A stretch of 35,645 bases of DNA, taken from assembly GCA_958430865.1 (NCBI GenBank), contig CAUDNR010001114.1, positions 27,228 to 62,872 of the forward strand, given 5' to 3'. This DNA comes from Entrophospora sp. SA101. Its lineage: Eukaryota > Glomeromycota > Glomeromycetes > Entrophosporales > Entrophosporaceae. Numbering within the stretch: position 1 is the first letter of the stretch; each line of letters begins with the position of its first letter. The notes under the pieces were generated by a model. That model worked only from the letters and a program-made list of their open reading frames with translations, had not been told where the DNA came from and made no database searches. The translations under genes were made by a program, and so were the position numbers. This document shows positions 22,196 to 34,047 of the stretch, in pieces.

Positions 22196-24099
22196 CAGTA
22201 AAAATTCTCTACGTGTTAAATAAGATCCCCGTGATAAGTATTGCGTCAGTAAAGACATAATAATAATAATACAACAACAGTTAGAATGAATGGATCAGTT
22301 TCTGGAATAATCTTTTATTGGTACAAACAGATAACAAACAACATATGCAAGGGATCTCTATTTTTTTTTTTTGAATTATTAATTTAATTAATAAATTTTA
22401 CCAAAATTGGTTTTTATTAAAACGACAATGTAGACATATGCACGTATTGTAATATCCTAGGAGGAATCAGATGTTTCAAAGAAAATTCGATCAAAAAAAA
22501 TTTTTGCGATCATATCAAATATCGGATTGGTTATGTAGATTACTAATACTGATTGATTGATCTAATGATTGTGAAAAAAAAAGTTTTGTGCTTTCTAAAA
22601 ATAGAAATTTATAATGATTTTTTTTTACTGCTACTATTTATAACTTCATTAAAATAACACTGTTACGGGACCTCCCGCCATCCAACGATCACAATCTTCA
22701 AACCTGAATTTAGCATAGTTAAAATTTTTCTCATTGGTTGTTTATTGTGGCTGGAATTAATTGAAAATGCGTATGATCGACATTTATATTGTAGGCTACT
22801 TTAAACGAGCATATTAAAACACATATCAAATACCTTGAAATTTTTTGGGTGTACACACATTACTCGAGCTTCTTTTTCTATATAGGCCTAAAACTTTTAG
22901 TATTAATGCACGAAATAAACATAATAAACATGATTTTTGTACAAATCAAATCAACCATCTCATCAAAATTTTTGGGCCATTTTTAAAGGTTTTCAGGGCC
23001 AAACCAAACTTTTTCAAGTTGTTGTGAAGCCAAAAAAAAGAAAGGTCATTTTAGGTGATTCTTACCAAAATTATTAATTTGTGGATCTATAAAGCCTGCT
23101 TATTGTGAAGTCTATTCCACAAGTACTCTCATATGAGGTATGTCGCAACAAATACCCAAACAATTACGGGGATAAAATTTAACGGAGATAATGGGGAAAA
23201 AAGATGTATCGAAAAAGTGAGATTTACTATTCTTGGAATTGGTGCTTGCTGGTGTGATATTTATAATAATCTTTTAATCCTAAGAAACGAAAACGGAAGT
23301 ATTTATTATTATCATTATCATTATTATTATTACTATTAACAAATAAAATGTAACCATAAAAATATTAATTTCATAATAAACATGATTTGCGTCAAAACAA
23401 TGTAAATAAATACTAATACTATGTCAACCATTTGATAATCCCGAGCATTAAAACTACAAATCCTTCAATAATCATTATTCAATATAGTTTTATTTTTGTT
23501 TAAAAAGCCAAATAATAAAATATTTGCAATTAATAAAAATGCCCCAACTGTAAAGTTTTTTACAGGTTGCTAATTGGGCTCTTCCTTGGCTTCAAATAAT
23601 CAATCAATAAAATAGAACCAAGAAAAGTAAAAAATAAATAAAACTAACCCATTAGTGAGTGATGGAAGGATTTCAAGCAATTATTTGATAAGATTGAATT
23701 GGATTCAAAATTTTCCTCTAGTAAAGTGGTGGTGGAAATCTATGAATTACTTGATGTTGCTGCATCCACGATAAAAATAAGCAATCTAGCAATAGATTAA
23801 TAAAGAAAAGAAAAGGAAGATAGAAGAAGAAATGGTGATGGTATAGAAAATCAAGAAAGAAAAATTAGTAATATTAAAATTGATAACAATAATAAAGTAG
23901 TCTATATTTGCACCGGAGTAACTAAGAATAGGTAATAATATTCTTTAGTGCACCCTCTCTAAATGCACATACTTCTAATTCCCGAGATTATGCTGATATG
24001 TTCCCAAGGGGGGTGGGGTTGACTATATAATTAAAATCATTATGTATTTTTTTTGTTATTTAATCCTTCCCTTGAACGTGAATGTCTTTGTTTCCACTA
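22196..24099. other. Gene-poor stretch, nothing assigned
   Basis: Open frames here (around 22845-23027 and 23133-23339) lack family motifs and end in simple sequence, so I do not call them. Patches of more balanced composition occur near 22660-22700 (GGGACCTCCCGCCATCC) and 23990-24020. They may be old transposon remnants, but no ends or motifs support this. Confidence 0.35.
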
Positions 24100-24589
24100 T
24101 AGTCGTAACTCGTTAAACCGATGCACTTGTTTTGGGTCAAAGCATCGTTTTATTAAGTAGGCTTTGATAAAATGAAGTTAATATAATTTTTTTAAAAAAA
24201 AAAATTCGGTTTATAAAGTTATACATCAAAATTTATATATTCGTCTATACTACTAGCGAACTTCTATATAATAAAATGCTGACTCTTAACGAATTTTAAA
24301 ACGAGTAGCAATGTCTTTGTTCGTTAGAGTAGGTTTCGATTGTTTATGATGCATATTTCTCTCTTTTTCAACATTTTGTAAATCATTTATAAACTAAGCG
24401 AAGTTTCTTTCGATAAATTGATGTTATTCGTATTATCAAGTTATAATTTATTATATGTGAAACCATATGTAATAATCGTCTTAAACATTAGAGTGAAACA
24501 ATAGGAATATAAATGAATAGGTAAACCAGAAAAACTCCGTCATAACAAAAATTCATTTTATCGAGTTACGTCTTATCGAGTTCCGACTG
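24100..24589. mobile_element. Probable pogo/Tigger-like MITE, degenerate
   Basis: The left end TAGTCGTAACTCGTTAAACC and the right end (reverse complement CAGTCGGAACTCGATAAGAC) are imperfect inverted repeats over about 18 bases. The 490-bp interior is AT-rich and non-coding. CAGTCGNAACTCG-type ends recall pogo/Tigger elements. No clean TA duplication remains at the right end. Confidence 0.55.
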
Positions 24590-26066
24590 CTTTCAAGAAG
24601 CCAATTTTGAAAAAAGCCACATAATATCCTGACAAGTAAAAAATGAAAATTTTTGGCAGAGTTGGGAGAATAAACCCTTGATGTTTTTAACCCCAAGCCT
24701 TCTTTCCATGTAGAACAATGGTGGTAGAAAAATTTTTATGGTAAAGTTTATTTGTTTACTTCTCAATTGTGTACAATTATAAGCTGTAGAGCAAAGACTT
24801 TTTTGTTCTCTCGGGTGGATTTTTAGTTTCATATTTACAAAATTTTTTAAAAATAACTTTATCTCTTAAATCTTTTAGCAAATAGCCTTCTTGGTCAAAA
24901 AATACACCTTCCCTCTCTAATTTTTCCACTTTTATTTTTTCTTTACCAGGTTCGTTCCTTTAAAAAATCATTTTCGAAAAATTAAAATGATAATATTAAA
25001 TTTAACATTGAGCTTAGCATTAGGTATCAGATTCAACAGGATTATCCAAACACCTGATGGTAAGGACAAAGCGGTGGTGGAATAAATCAAAATCTATATT
25101 GCACCGAATAATTCTTATTTAATTTGAAAACTAGAAGGTTTATTTGTACCTTCAAGTCAAGAAGTGAATAATATGGCAAGCTACTATAACCATTTTGCTA
25201 GTTTTGACATTCATCCACCAAGAATTATTTGATCTTGAACATACTTGATTGTTTTTGTACTGGCCGCGAGGAGCCCTGATTTTATTGAAATTTAATTCTG
25301 GATCTTTGAGCCTGTGAAGTTTCTCCTATCTTCAGTGTACATTGGTCCGGTGTAGGATGAGCGTAATGCCGATTATCAATTCTTTTTATGTTCATTTGAG
25401 AAATATTGTAAACATCAAAAGAAAACAAGAACATTTTATACACTCACGTGACAATAAACGGAATTTGCATCATTATATTAATATGTTGAAGATTTATTCA
25501 TATTTTGGAGATGATTAAGTATAAGATTGTTTATGTAGCTAGAGACTGAATTTATCTACACTAATGATATTAAATTTTGATGTTCTTTTATATTTACTTG
25601 AGTTAGTTATTTACATACTCAGAGAACTAAAACTTTGATTTTCTTGGTAAATTACCACCATCACCATTGCCACTTCAAATAATAAGGAAAATATTGATAA
25701 CGGTAAAAAAGTACATATTATTTATAAATTAATATTGGGTATTCAATATAATTAATACGTTATTATTTAAAATTCTTTTCATACCATTCTCTTTAGGAAA
25801 AATTGAAAATGGAAAGAAGAGACATAAATTAAATTTACGGAAGAGATTAATCAGCTGAAAATACAATTACAACAAAGGAGCTTGATAAACAAGAGAAGCG
25901 AATTTATTTCCAACCATTCCATTCCACTTATCTATTTATCTATTTAAGGGAATGCTTGGTATGCTGTTTATGATATTGACTAACTTGTACTTTCTCTAGC
26001 TTTTTATTCCTTTGCTTTCTTCTGCACCTTTAGCTATGTCTAAAAAATTTCAAAGGATAACATTTG
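24590..26066. other. Gene-poor stretch, nothing assigned
   Basis: A minus-strand open frame at 24593-24832 lacks recognisable motifs. The remainder is AT-rich with short purine runs. I see no paired inverted ends, tRNA box pair or coding exon with matching splice sites. Confidence 0.35.
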
Positions 26067-26417
26067 TTAGACTCGAGGATAAGTCCCCGTGATAAAGTCA
26101 ATATGTAGATCTTGTTCTCTTTGAAAAAGCTTTGAGAGTATAAAAATTTTATGAAAAGACGAGCGCTTTTTACCACACAACCAACCCATGTACGCTTGTA
26201 GATTTCCAATGTTTTTAGTTTGAGTTTTTAAACATAATGACATTTCTGCACAGCAAAAGGATGGGTTCGCCCCTCGTGTAGTTTTGCCAATGTCATAATA
26301 GCCAAAGGATCGTTTCGTTTCCTTCTGAGCTGGTGATGGTTTCGCTTTCTTGTATGATCCTCGACTGTTTTGGATGAAGAAGAAATCAGGAGTCTTACAT
26401 AGGTACTTTGGTATTTT
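26067..26417 (-). other. 116-codon stop-to-stop open frame, possible coding relic
   Basis: The minus strand is open from a TAG at 26420-26418 to a TAA at 26069-26067. There is no ATG until mid-frame. The translation contains RSFGYYDIGKTTRGANPSFC and AYMGWLCGKKRSSF, with balanced amino-acid use and a higher GC content than the surroundings. I recognise no domain. It could be an exon of an unrecognised gene, a transposon fragment or chance. It is listed because such long open runs are rare in this stretch. Confidence 0.25.
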
Positions 26418-28018
26418 CTATCTTTTACATATAATGACCATTCTCACTCATACCCATTTCCCAAGACAAAATGAACATTCATAATAAGATACATAAAGGT
26501 TTGGTTGCACCCCAAGACAAGAAAGTATCATATGTCATCGGCATGTCTTAATAGTATAATATATTTGTCCGATGAAGAGATACGTAGAACAATTGAAAGT
26601 CATTTACGTGAATATCAGCTTGCGTGTCTTAGCAAGCTTCATACCAAACTGACGGATTTAAGCAGTATGTCAGTCAGTTTACCTAGCATGTATGTAACAG
26701 AGCCAAATTCCGACTCTTGTTTGTAAGTCTTTTGTTTCTGGAAGATTCGATCCCTATTATTACGAAGATTATGACATCGCTCAGCAAGTACTTACGCATT
26801 GGTAAGTGTTCATATTTACTTTAGCCGATTTTTTCACTGTCATTAACTCTTCTATAAATAGTTCAGTCCAATTAGAGGCCCTAATAAGTTATAAATCCAA
26901 GGTTTAACCTTTGTATGAACATTCGCAATAGACACTGTAATCTATATTTTAAATCGGTTATTCAGGACGTAATAGATGGTGGATGGTAAGTGTTAATTGT
27001 AAAATTTAAAGCATCAGGCTAACTTATTTGGATAATTACTCTTATTCGAATTAACTGCTCCTCACACGAAAAAAAATAAATTTGATGATTATTTAAAGCG
27101 ATGAGAACAAACAAACCAAACAATCAAGTTATAATTGTCGTTGAATTTTCAAGTGGCAGGAAAGCGTCCTCTACCAAAAACATATTAAGTTACAGTGTGT
27201 TAAAGAAAAAAAACGGCGGTTTACAAAAATATTGCTTTAATGAAAAATAGCCAAAATTATGTAGAAAAGTTTGGAGCATATTGCCATGCAGGCTTTAGAG
27301 TAATTATTAAGGAAATTTACACATTAAATTGTTTTTTTATTTTCAATCGACAAAATTCTAGAAAATCTGAAAGTATGAAAATTTTATATACATACTCTCC
27401 AGAACTTTCGCTACAGACGGTATAATTTTTTGTACGATCATTATTGTTATGAATATGTTTGCGTCAGAGCTATTTTTAAAAAATTCCATGTTAAAATTTC
27501 AAATACAAAAATTTAGCAAGGTTTTAAAAAGAAGATATGAATAAGCTCTATAGAAAATTGGCAATGGCATTTCGTGTGTCTATTTTTTATTATTTAACAA
27601 GGCAATTTTATTAATTATTGAGATATGCAATTTTTTGTCACCGCCATTTTTTCTTAACACACTGTATGACAAATGCGATGCGAATTTTAAATGCCAGATT
27701 ACAAACCATACTCAGAGAAAAAGCACGCATTTATTTGATACAATTTGTTAAGGAAACTTTTGACATAATGAACATAATTACAGTTTTATCAAGTGAAAAA
27801 TTATTACAATACTTAAATTAAATGTTAATTAGGCAGATTAGAGGATGCCTGACCTCACGGCATGAAGCCTTGACTATGATTAACCTTTGAATTGGTTAAC
27901 ATTAGATTTAGTCACACAAAAAAATTGCGAAACTTTATTAATTTTTAGAAAAATACCAACTACTACTACATAATAATTTTAAGTCAAATATATTAATTAA
28001 TACTATGGATAGCAACTA
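26418..28018. other. Gene-poor stretch with one weak open frame
   Basis: The plus-strand frame 26505-26726 (from TTG) contains YLSDEEIRRTIESHLREYQL, which is protein-like in composition. It lacks a good start and a known domain and may be a relic exon. Elsewhere there are short open frames without motifs. Near 27840-27900 is a GC-richer patch with a TTAACC/GGTTAA hairpin. Nothing else was found. Confidence 0.3.
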
Positions 28019-28639
28019 CAGGTCGCCTCCCGTTATAAGGACACATCGTATAACGAGATGTCCTTATAACGGAAGTTCATGAAAATCACGTGATTCATAA
28101 AAATGCTATATAAAAAACAAACCATTTTACATTAATTATTGTTGTTAAATAGTCTTGTTTGAAAACGTCACCCTCAAAAAAAAAAAAACAATTGTGAATA
28201 AATTTTCTTTATTGGTTAATAATGCAAAGATACTTCATCACAAATCAAAACAATTTATAAAATTTCTTTATTGTTAATAAGAGATCAATCAAAAACGTAA
28301 AGATACTTTGCCACCACCAAAACAATTTGTAATTATTGTGTTAATAAAAATAAACTTGATTTAATATTAGTAATTTGAAACATTAAATAACATAATGTTA
28401 TCTATTATTATTTGTCATAGTGATCGGTGGGATTTGATTGGTTATCTCGTTATACTGACATGTCCTTATAACGGATGTCACTATAACGGGATAGATTTTA
28501 TAATTATAAAAATTTTTTTTGTCAAACTATGTCCTTATACTCGTATAAAGGAAGTAAATTTTATATTTGTAAAATGAAAAAATGTCACTATAACGGGATT
28601 CTCACTATAACGAGTTGTCCTTATAACGGGAGTGACCTG
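28019..28639. mobile_element. pogo/Tigger-type MITE with TA target duplication
   Basis: A 621-bp element. The left end CAGGTCGCCTCCCGTTATAA and the right end (reverse complement CAGGTCACTCCCGTTATAAG) match except for one substitution and one indel. TA flanks both ends (28017-28018 and 28640-28641). The motif TATAACGGG and variants recur inside both ends in both orientations, as expected for subterminal transposase sites. There is no coding sequence, so it is non-autonomous. Confidence 0.88.
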
Positions 28640-28967
28640 TAAACGCAAATACAAAACTACGCAAAACAATAGAATTAAATCAATGGTTCGTGGTGGTCCA
28701 GGATATGAAGGTGGGGTATCATTGGCATTCTTTTTTTGTGGGCGTGACTTTTTTTTGGAGTGTCTTGCAATGAACAATTTTATTGATTCCCTTGGCTGTA
28801 AATAAGACGTTCGCTTATGTGAAAAGAAAGTTAGGATAATTTATTGGTGACCCATACCTGAATTCCACCATATCCTTTACAAAATTTTTCGAAAACATAA
28901 AGGTTTCGGATATTTTGGTGCGTATGAAACGGTCAATAAGATACGCTAATGGATCAAACATTCGATC
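28640..28967. other. Spacer with a protein-like minus-strand stretch
   Basis: Minus-strand codons at about 28680-28777 read ARHSKKKSRPQKKNANDTPP followed by SYPGPPRTID. They are open into the MITE edge at 28640. This might be a downstream exon of the hypothetical gene at 28968-29260, interrupted by the MITE, but no splice link could be established. Confidence 0.25.
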
Positions 28968-29260
28968 TTAAGATAGCTGTCTATGAAATAATATTTTTAG
29001 AAACATGTAAATAATTCGCGCTTTTTTTATTATTAAGCCTTTAATCAAAATGCTCTTTTGAAGAAAATCTCCTGGAGAAATTTCATCATATGTGCCGAAA
29101 TCGCTAGAATTACTTTCACTTGGATGCTCGAGTAGCATATCCCTCAACACCAATTTTTTTCTGAACTGTTATTACATCTTTCTCCAAGCATAAAAACAAT
29201 TCATAAAGATTAGCGAGGTCTTCTTACTTTGGCCTGATTTATCATTTTGCCGTTTTCCAT
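28968..29260 (-). CDS. Hypothetical small two-exon protein
   Basis: Exon 1 (29260-29228) reads MENGKMINQAK. A GTAAGAAG donor follows, with a 62-base intron containing CTAATC and ending AACAG. Exon 2 (29165-28968) reads FRKKLVLRDMLLEHPSESNS, then SDFGTYDEISPGDFLQK, and stops at 28968, giving 76 residues. Splice signals and phase 0 agree. However, the C-terminus (LIIKKARIIYMFLKILFH) looks like untranslated AT-rich sequence, so the real gene may be longer or broken. I recognise no family. An alternative frame inside the intron (ANLYELFLCLEKDVITVQKK) is also protein-like, which suggests a frameshifted relic. Confidence 0.3.
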
Positions 29261-30083
29261 GATGGTTATACTAAGGTGTTATGAAAAAAATGTCAAACCT
29301 CATAATATCAGTATGTTTTGTGTTTGTGGTTATAAGATGTGTGCTTCCTGTATTTTGTCGATTTTGATGGAAGTGGCAGAAGATTATATTATGTATAATA
29401 TTTCATAATTATTCGTTATCGTAATGATAAATTATTATCAATTGGTTTATATTTAAAACAAATGGATTTATATGTTGGATAAATGAATATTTTGGTTTCT
29501 TTTATCCAAAAAATCAGATTTAGTTTTTGGTCCATATTGATGTCGTGTGTATCTATCTGCAAAAGTTATTTTTTTAAATATCCCATATTTTGGATTTTCT
29601 GGCAGAATCTTAAATCGATTTTTTGCTTTTCAAATCGGCCTTCCCTTTTTTTATTTATCATAAAAATCATAAATATAATAATTGTTTTAATTATTAAATA
29701 AAAGATCAACCACTTGTTTATTTTTTAATCTCTTCAATCCTATCTATTAATATATTTTAAAGCTTCATCGCAAGCAGAATTGACACCCAATGTCGATGGT
29801 TTATAAACTTTAAGCGGTGTTAGAGTTTTTGGTAATGGTCAGTTTATTGTTTTTCAGGAAGTTGACTTTTCATAAACTAGAGAATGTGACTTTTTAAAAA
29901 GACAGCTTGAGGTGTATTTTTAATTTGTATGTGGCAATTTTTAAAAGCTCACATTTGTTTTGATTTAATAAAAAATGGTTACCGAAGAAAAACTCTAGTG
30001 TGTCATATTCAATAAATTTGTACTACAACAAAATTTGATTTTTGATTCGCTTGGGAAATTCTGATCATATTTTCTCAAGGAAA
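29261..30083. other. AT-rich spacer upstream of the chromodomain gene
   Basis: A divergent interval between the hypothetical minus-strand gene and the chromodomain gene. The open frame at 29483-29701 is hydrophobic, T-rich sequence without motifs and is not called. No bounded repeat is visible. Confidence 0.35.
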
Positions 30084-31550
30084 ATGAGAAGAAAAAATAT
30101 TTGGTCAGCAGAATGTCTTTTAGATGAAAAGGTAGAAAACGAAAAAAAATATTATTTAGTGAAATGGAAAGGTACTGATAGAACAACTGGAAAACAGTGG
30201 GAACCTACATGGGTATCTATTTATTTTATTTCTTCTTTGCTCTATAAAACAATAACAATATTTACATTTTTTTTATTTAACTAGGAACCGGATAGAAATT
30301 GTTCTGCAGCTTTAAAAAAAGATTGGATGCTAAAACAACAAAGTGATAATACTCATTCCAACATGACATCAACAATAGAAACCGCACAAGAACCCAGCCA
30401 AGAGGCCCATTCGCTAGTAATATTTATTATTGTCATTGCTTTGGACTATAATTAAATATATTTAATTAAATAAATTATTTATAGGGAAATGATGATTTGA
30501 TTGAAAAATCTCTCGATATTGATAATATTCATTACAACATAGCATTAAAAATGCTTGAGAAAGAGCCCGACCAAGAAATCCAGCCACTAGTAATATATTT
30601 GTATTTATACTATATTATTTTAGTTAAATATATTTAATAAACAAAAATTTATTTATAGGGAAATGATGATTGGATGGAAAATTTTCCCAACATTGATAAT
30701 ATTCATTACAACATAGCATTAAAAATACTCGAGGAAGAAATGACACAAGTACCCGACCAAGAAACCCAGCCACTAGTAATATATTTATATTTATACTTGT
30801 ATTGTATTGTAGTTGTTTTTGGGCTATAATTAAATATTTAATTATACAAATTATATATAGGAAAATGATAATTTGATGGAAAAATCTCCCAATGTTAATC
30901 AAAATGATGAAGTGAGACAATCAATGAATAAGAGAAAAGCAACTGATATATCAAACAATCTCATAAAGCAACATAAGGGATATTATGAAAAAACAAATAC
31001 TAGGTATGAAAACCTTATAAAATATTTATATTCATCAAATGAAACTGTAAAAATGGAAATGAAGACAATTCAAAAAAACCAAATACTATTGAAAAGAGAA
31101 TTGGAAATAAGTCTGTCAGAATTAGAAAATAAAAAAACCCATTTGAAAAGTTTACAAGAAGGTTACATTACACAAAAGAGTCTTCTATCAATTCAGAAAA
31201 ACCAATATGAATTATTGGATGAGAGGTTTAAAAGGCAGAATAAAAAAGAATGCGAAAAAATAAATGAACTACAAAAAGATAATGTAAAGATATTAGAGGA
31301 GATTGAGAGATTGAAAACTTATAGAGAAAGTGAAGGCCAATCATCATCATCAGACTTTTTAGAAAATGAGAATAAAAATTTGCAATCACAAGTGTATCTT
31401 TTAAAAGCCCAATGTAAATTGAATGAGCAAAGATTGAAAATGCCAAAAGAATTGATTAAAAGGCATGAATCTACTCTTAGATTATTGATTGATCATAAAA
31501 AAATAGTGTCAGAGAACAATGTTCAAGACAAAAATCTACCAATTTATTGA
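30084..31550 (+). CDS. Chromodomain and coiled-coil protein with duplicated exons
   Basis: Exons: 30084-30212, 30285-30416, 30485-30589, 30659-30775 and 30861-31550, giving 390 residues. The chromodomain is residues about 6-58: WSAECLLDEK, YYLVKWKG, QWEPTW, then a C-terminal helix with LKKDWMLKQ. The Trp of KWKG and of QWEP fit two cage aromatics of the methyl-lysine pocket. The third position is less clear. Exons 3 and 4 and the start of exon 5 repeat one module (GNDDL/WMEN...NIDNIHYNIALK...PDQE-QPL). From about residue 180 a long Lys/Glu/Gln-rich coiled coil runs almost to the end. All introns are phase 0. The ATG at 30084 was chosen because the frame upstream has only a TTG. A role in binding methylated histone tails is plausible; no known family was identified. 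It converges on NOC4, with 234 bases between the stops. Confidence 0.82.
30417..30872 (+). repeat. Tandem duplication of an exon-intron unit
   Basis: Three successive units of about 170-190 bases each comprise an intron starting CTAGTAATATTT/CTAGTAATATATTT and ending TTATTTATAG or TATATATAG. Each intron is followed by an exon opening G(G/A)AAATGAT(G/A)ATT. Exons 30485-30589 and 30659-30775 share most of their length (for example NIDNIHYNIALK coded nearly identically). The start of the exon at 30861 shows the same opening. Confidence 0.9.
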
Positions 31551-31784
31551 TTTTATTTTAATGAACAAACAATTAAATGTAAATAAATTTTTATGTTATG
31601 ATTAATTATGTTGCTAATAAAGACAGGAATTTAAAATGTGATTAGTAATAACAATAGAGTGAATATTTATTTTCATCAATATAAAGAAAGTTCATTGTCA
31701 GCTAGCTTGCACTTTACAATCATTATTAAACTTGTTATAATTTATAATTTTATTGTATTTTTGATATTTCATCAATTAAATAAA

Positions 31785-34008
31785 TCAAAATCCAATTCCA
31801 AAGTCAATATTTTCTTCTAATACTGGAAATACAAAGCTGGGTTTTTCAAAAGCAAGTGCTGGAATTTTCTTGGATTTCTTATTGATTTCTGAATTAAATA
31901 ACTTTATTTTTTACAAGAATTATCAGCAAAAGAAAAATGCCATGTCATATATCAATGAAAATAAAAATTAAATTAATAATTACAGTAGAATATGTATGAT
32001 CCAGAAAATCTTCTAGATTATATTGAGTCCTTGTAAATTTATCTTGAAAGATTTTGGCTAATGCTGCAACATTTGGTAAATAATGATCTTGTAATGTCTT
32101 TTATTAATTAGTAATAATAATAATATTATTATTAACACAATTACTCTTTTGCATAAAATTTCCTCTATAAATAAATAATATGCTAATCATACCTTTAATT
32201 CCCATAAAGAACTGTCAATTGCATTACTTTTCAATGGATCTTGTTCATAAAAATCATATGGGTCTTTAAAGATAATTTCTTCCTTTGAATCTAAAAAATA
32301 TTTTTTAATATTGTTTCAATAATTGTCATTTTATTAATTTATAAATAATTTACCAGTCTCAGGATTTATTGAATTAGGCCTATGAATTAATGCCATACAA
32401 GGTGGGTGTCGTCTTATTAAATTATATATCATTGGTATAATTATTACAATTCCATTTGGTGGGCTTGTGAGTGAAAGATGTGACATTCTTTTAATAAATG
32501 CTGCAACAAGTTGAACAGGAAGATGTCTACACATATATATATGAAAGATATATATATTAGATGAATATTAGATATATGTATGTTTGACTGTATATTTGGT
32601 GATACATACGTAGATGAAAGAAATAAATCAGCTAATCGAAAGAATCGTGATCGATATTTCACATGCATCAAATTACGATCAAATAAATTATATAATTTCT
32701 TGTAAAAATCTGGGTAATCTCTGAATATTGATTTAAAAAATCAAAAAAATTATACAAAAGGCTTTAGTAATTTTCCTTTGCTAAATTGATATTTTGAATA
32801 ATGACAGATAACTAACAAGTTGTGTTCATTAATAAGAGTAAAAAGCCCATTAAGTGCCAATAAACTAATTGCTCCACCTAAATATAACAACATCAGTAAT
32901 CATAATTAATAATAATAAAAACAATTATATAGCAATCAATGATTGTTATTTTTTTACCTGCATTATAAGAATCTGTTAGAAAATCCATTAATAAAGTAGG
33001 CTGTTTCATATGAGGAATTATTTTTTTATGCATAATTGAAAGGATTTTCTTGTATGATTCTTCTGTCATTGGAAGTTTAAAAAAACTTAGCCAACAATCA
33101 GAGAATACTTTTCGATGAGCACCCAATTGTAATAAAACTGATTTTTTGTTTGAATTCTCTTCATTATCTCCATCTCCATCATCATTTTCCTCATCCTCAT
33201 CCTCATCCTCCTCATCCTCATCCTCATCATTTCTCTCATCATTACCAAAAAGATAATCATAATCATAATCATCAACATTTTTCTTGTTCTTTTTTTCATC
33301 TAATTCCTTGGAATTGTTACTGCTACTAGGTGCTGGGTGACTTGTCCAAAATTCATCAATCTCTGATGAATCTGTTGGCATTGTTCTAAGGTTTTCAAGT
33401 ATTTGTAATGTATTCTCCATCAAATTATATAATCTTTCTTCTTGTGACCTTTCATTCTTTATTTTCTAATTGAAAATTAAAGTTTTTGTTTTAACTGGCT
33501 GAAATCAATTGTCATCATAATAATTATTATTATAGTAAAAAAATAAATTCAAACTTTAGATAAAGGTCCATATTTTTCTTTGGATTTTCCATTATCAACT
33601 GCAAAATTAATTATCTTGCTAAAAATTTTTTTTAAAAAAATAAATCACTACAATTAAATAATTTAAACACATAATTAATAATTATAATTATAATTATTAC
33701 TACTAACATCACATCTTTAAAAAAATAAAATCTTAAATCATCATAAATATTCCAATATTTTTCTACAAATTCATTTAATAAATGTTCATTGAAGTTTTCA
33801 TTGTCAATAAGTGCTTCAACAATTCGATAATATTGATTGTTTGGAAAATAAAAATCTCCTGAAGCTTTGGTGTAATATATTGATTCTATTCTAAGTAAAT
33901 CCAATAGAATGTTTAAAGATGGAATCTAAATAAAATTATATTTCCCCCATTTACCATTAAACCAATATTATCATGAAAATAAAATGCATATGAAATATAA
34001 ACATAATA

Positions 34009-34047
<39 letters not shown>

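Noticed and set aside
26745..26760. AGATTCGATCCC, also resembling a tRNA B box
   Set aside because: No matching A box or acceptor stem upstream.
33087..33299. Met/Arg-rich minus-strand frame in NOC4
   Set aside because: Frame-shifted reading of the Asp/Glu-coding repeat in NOC4 exon 5.
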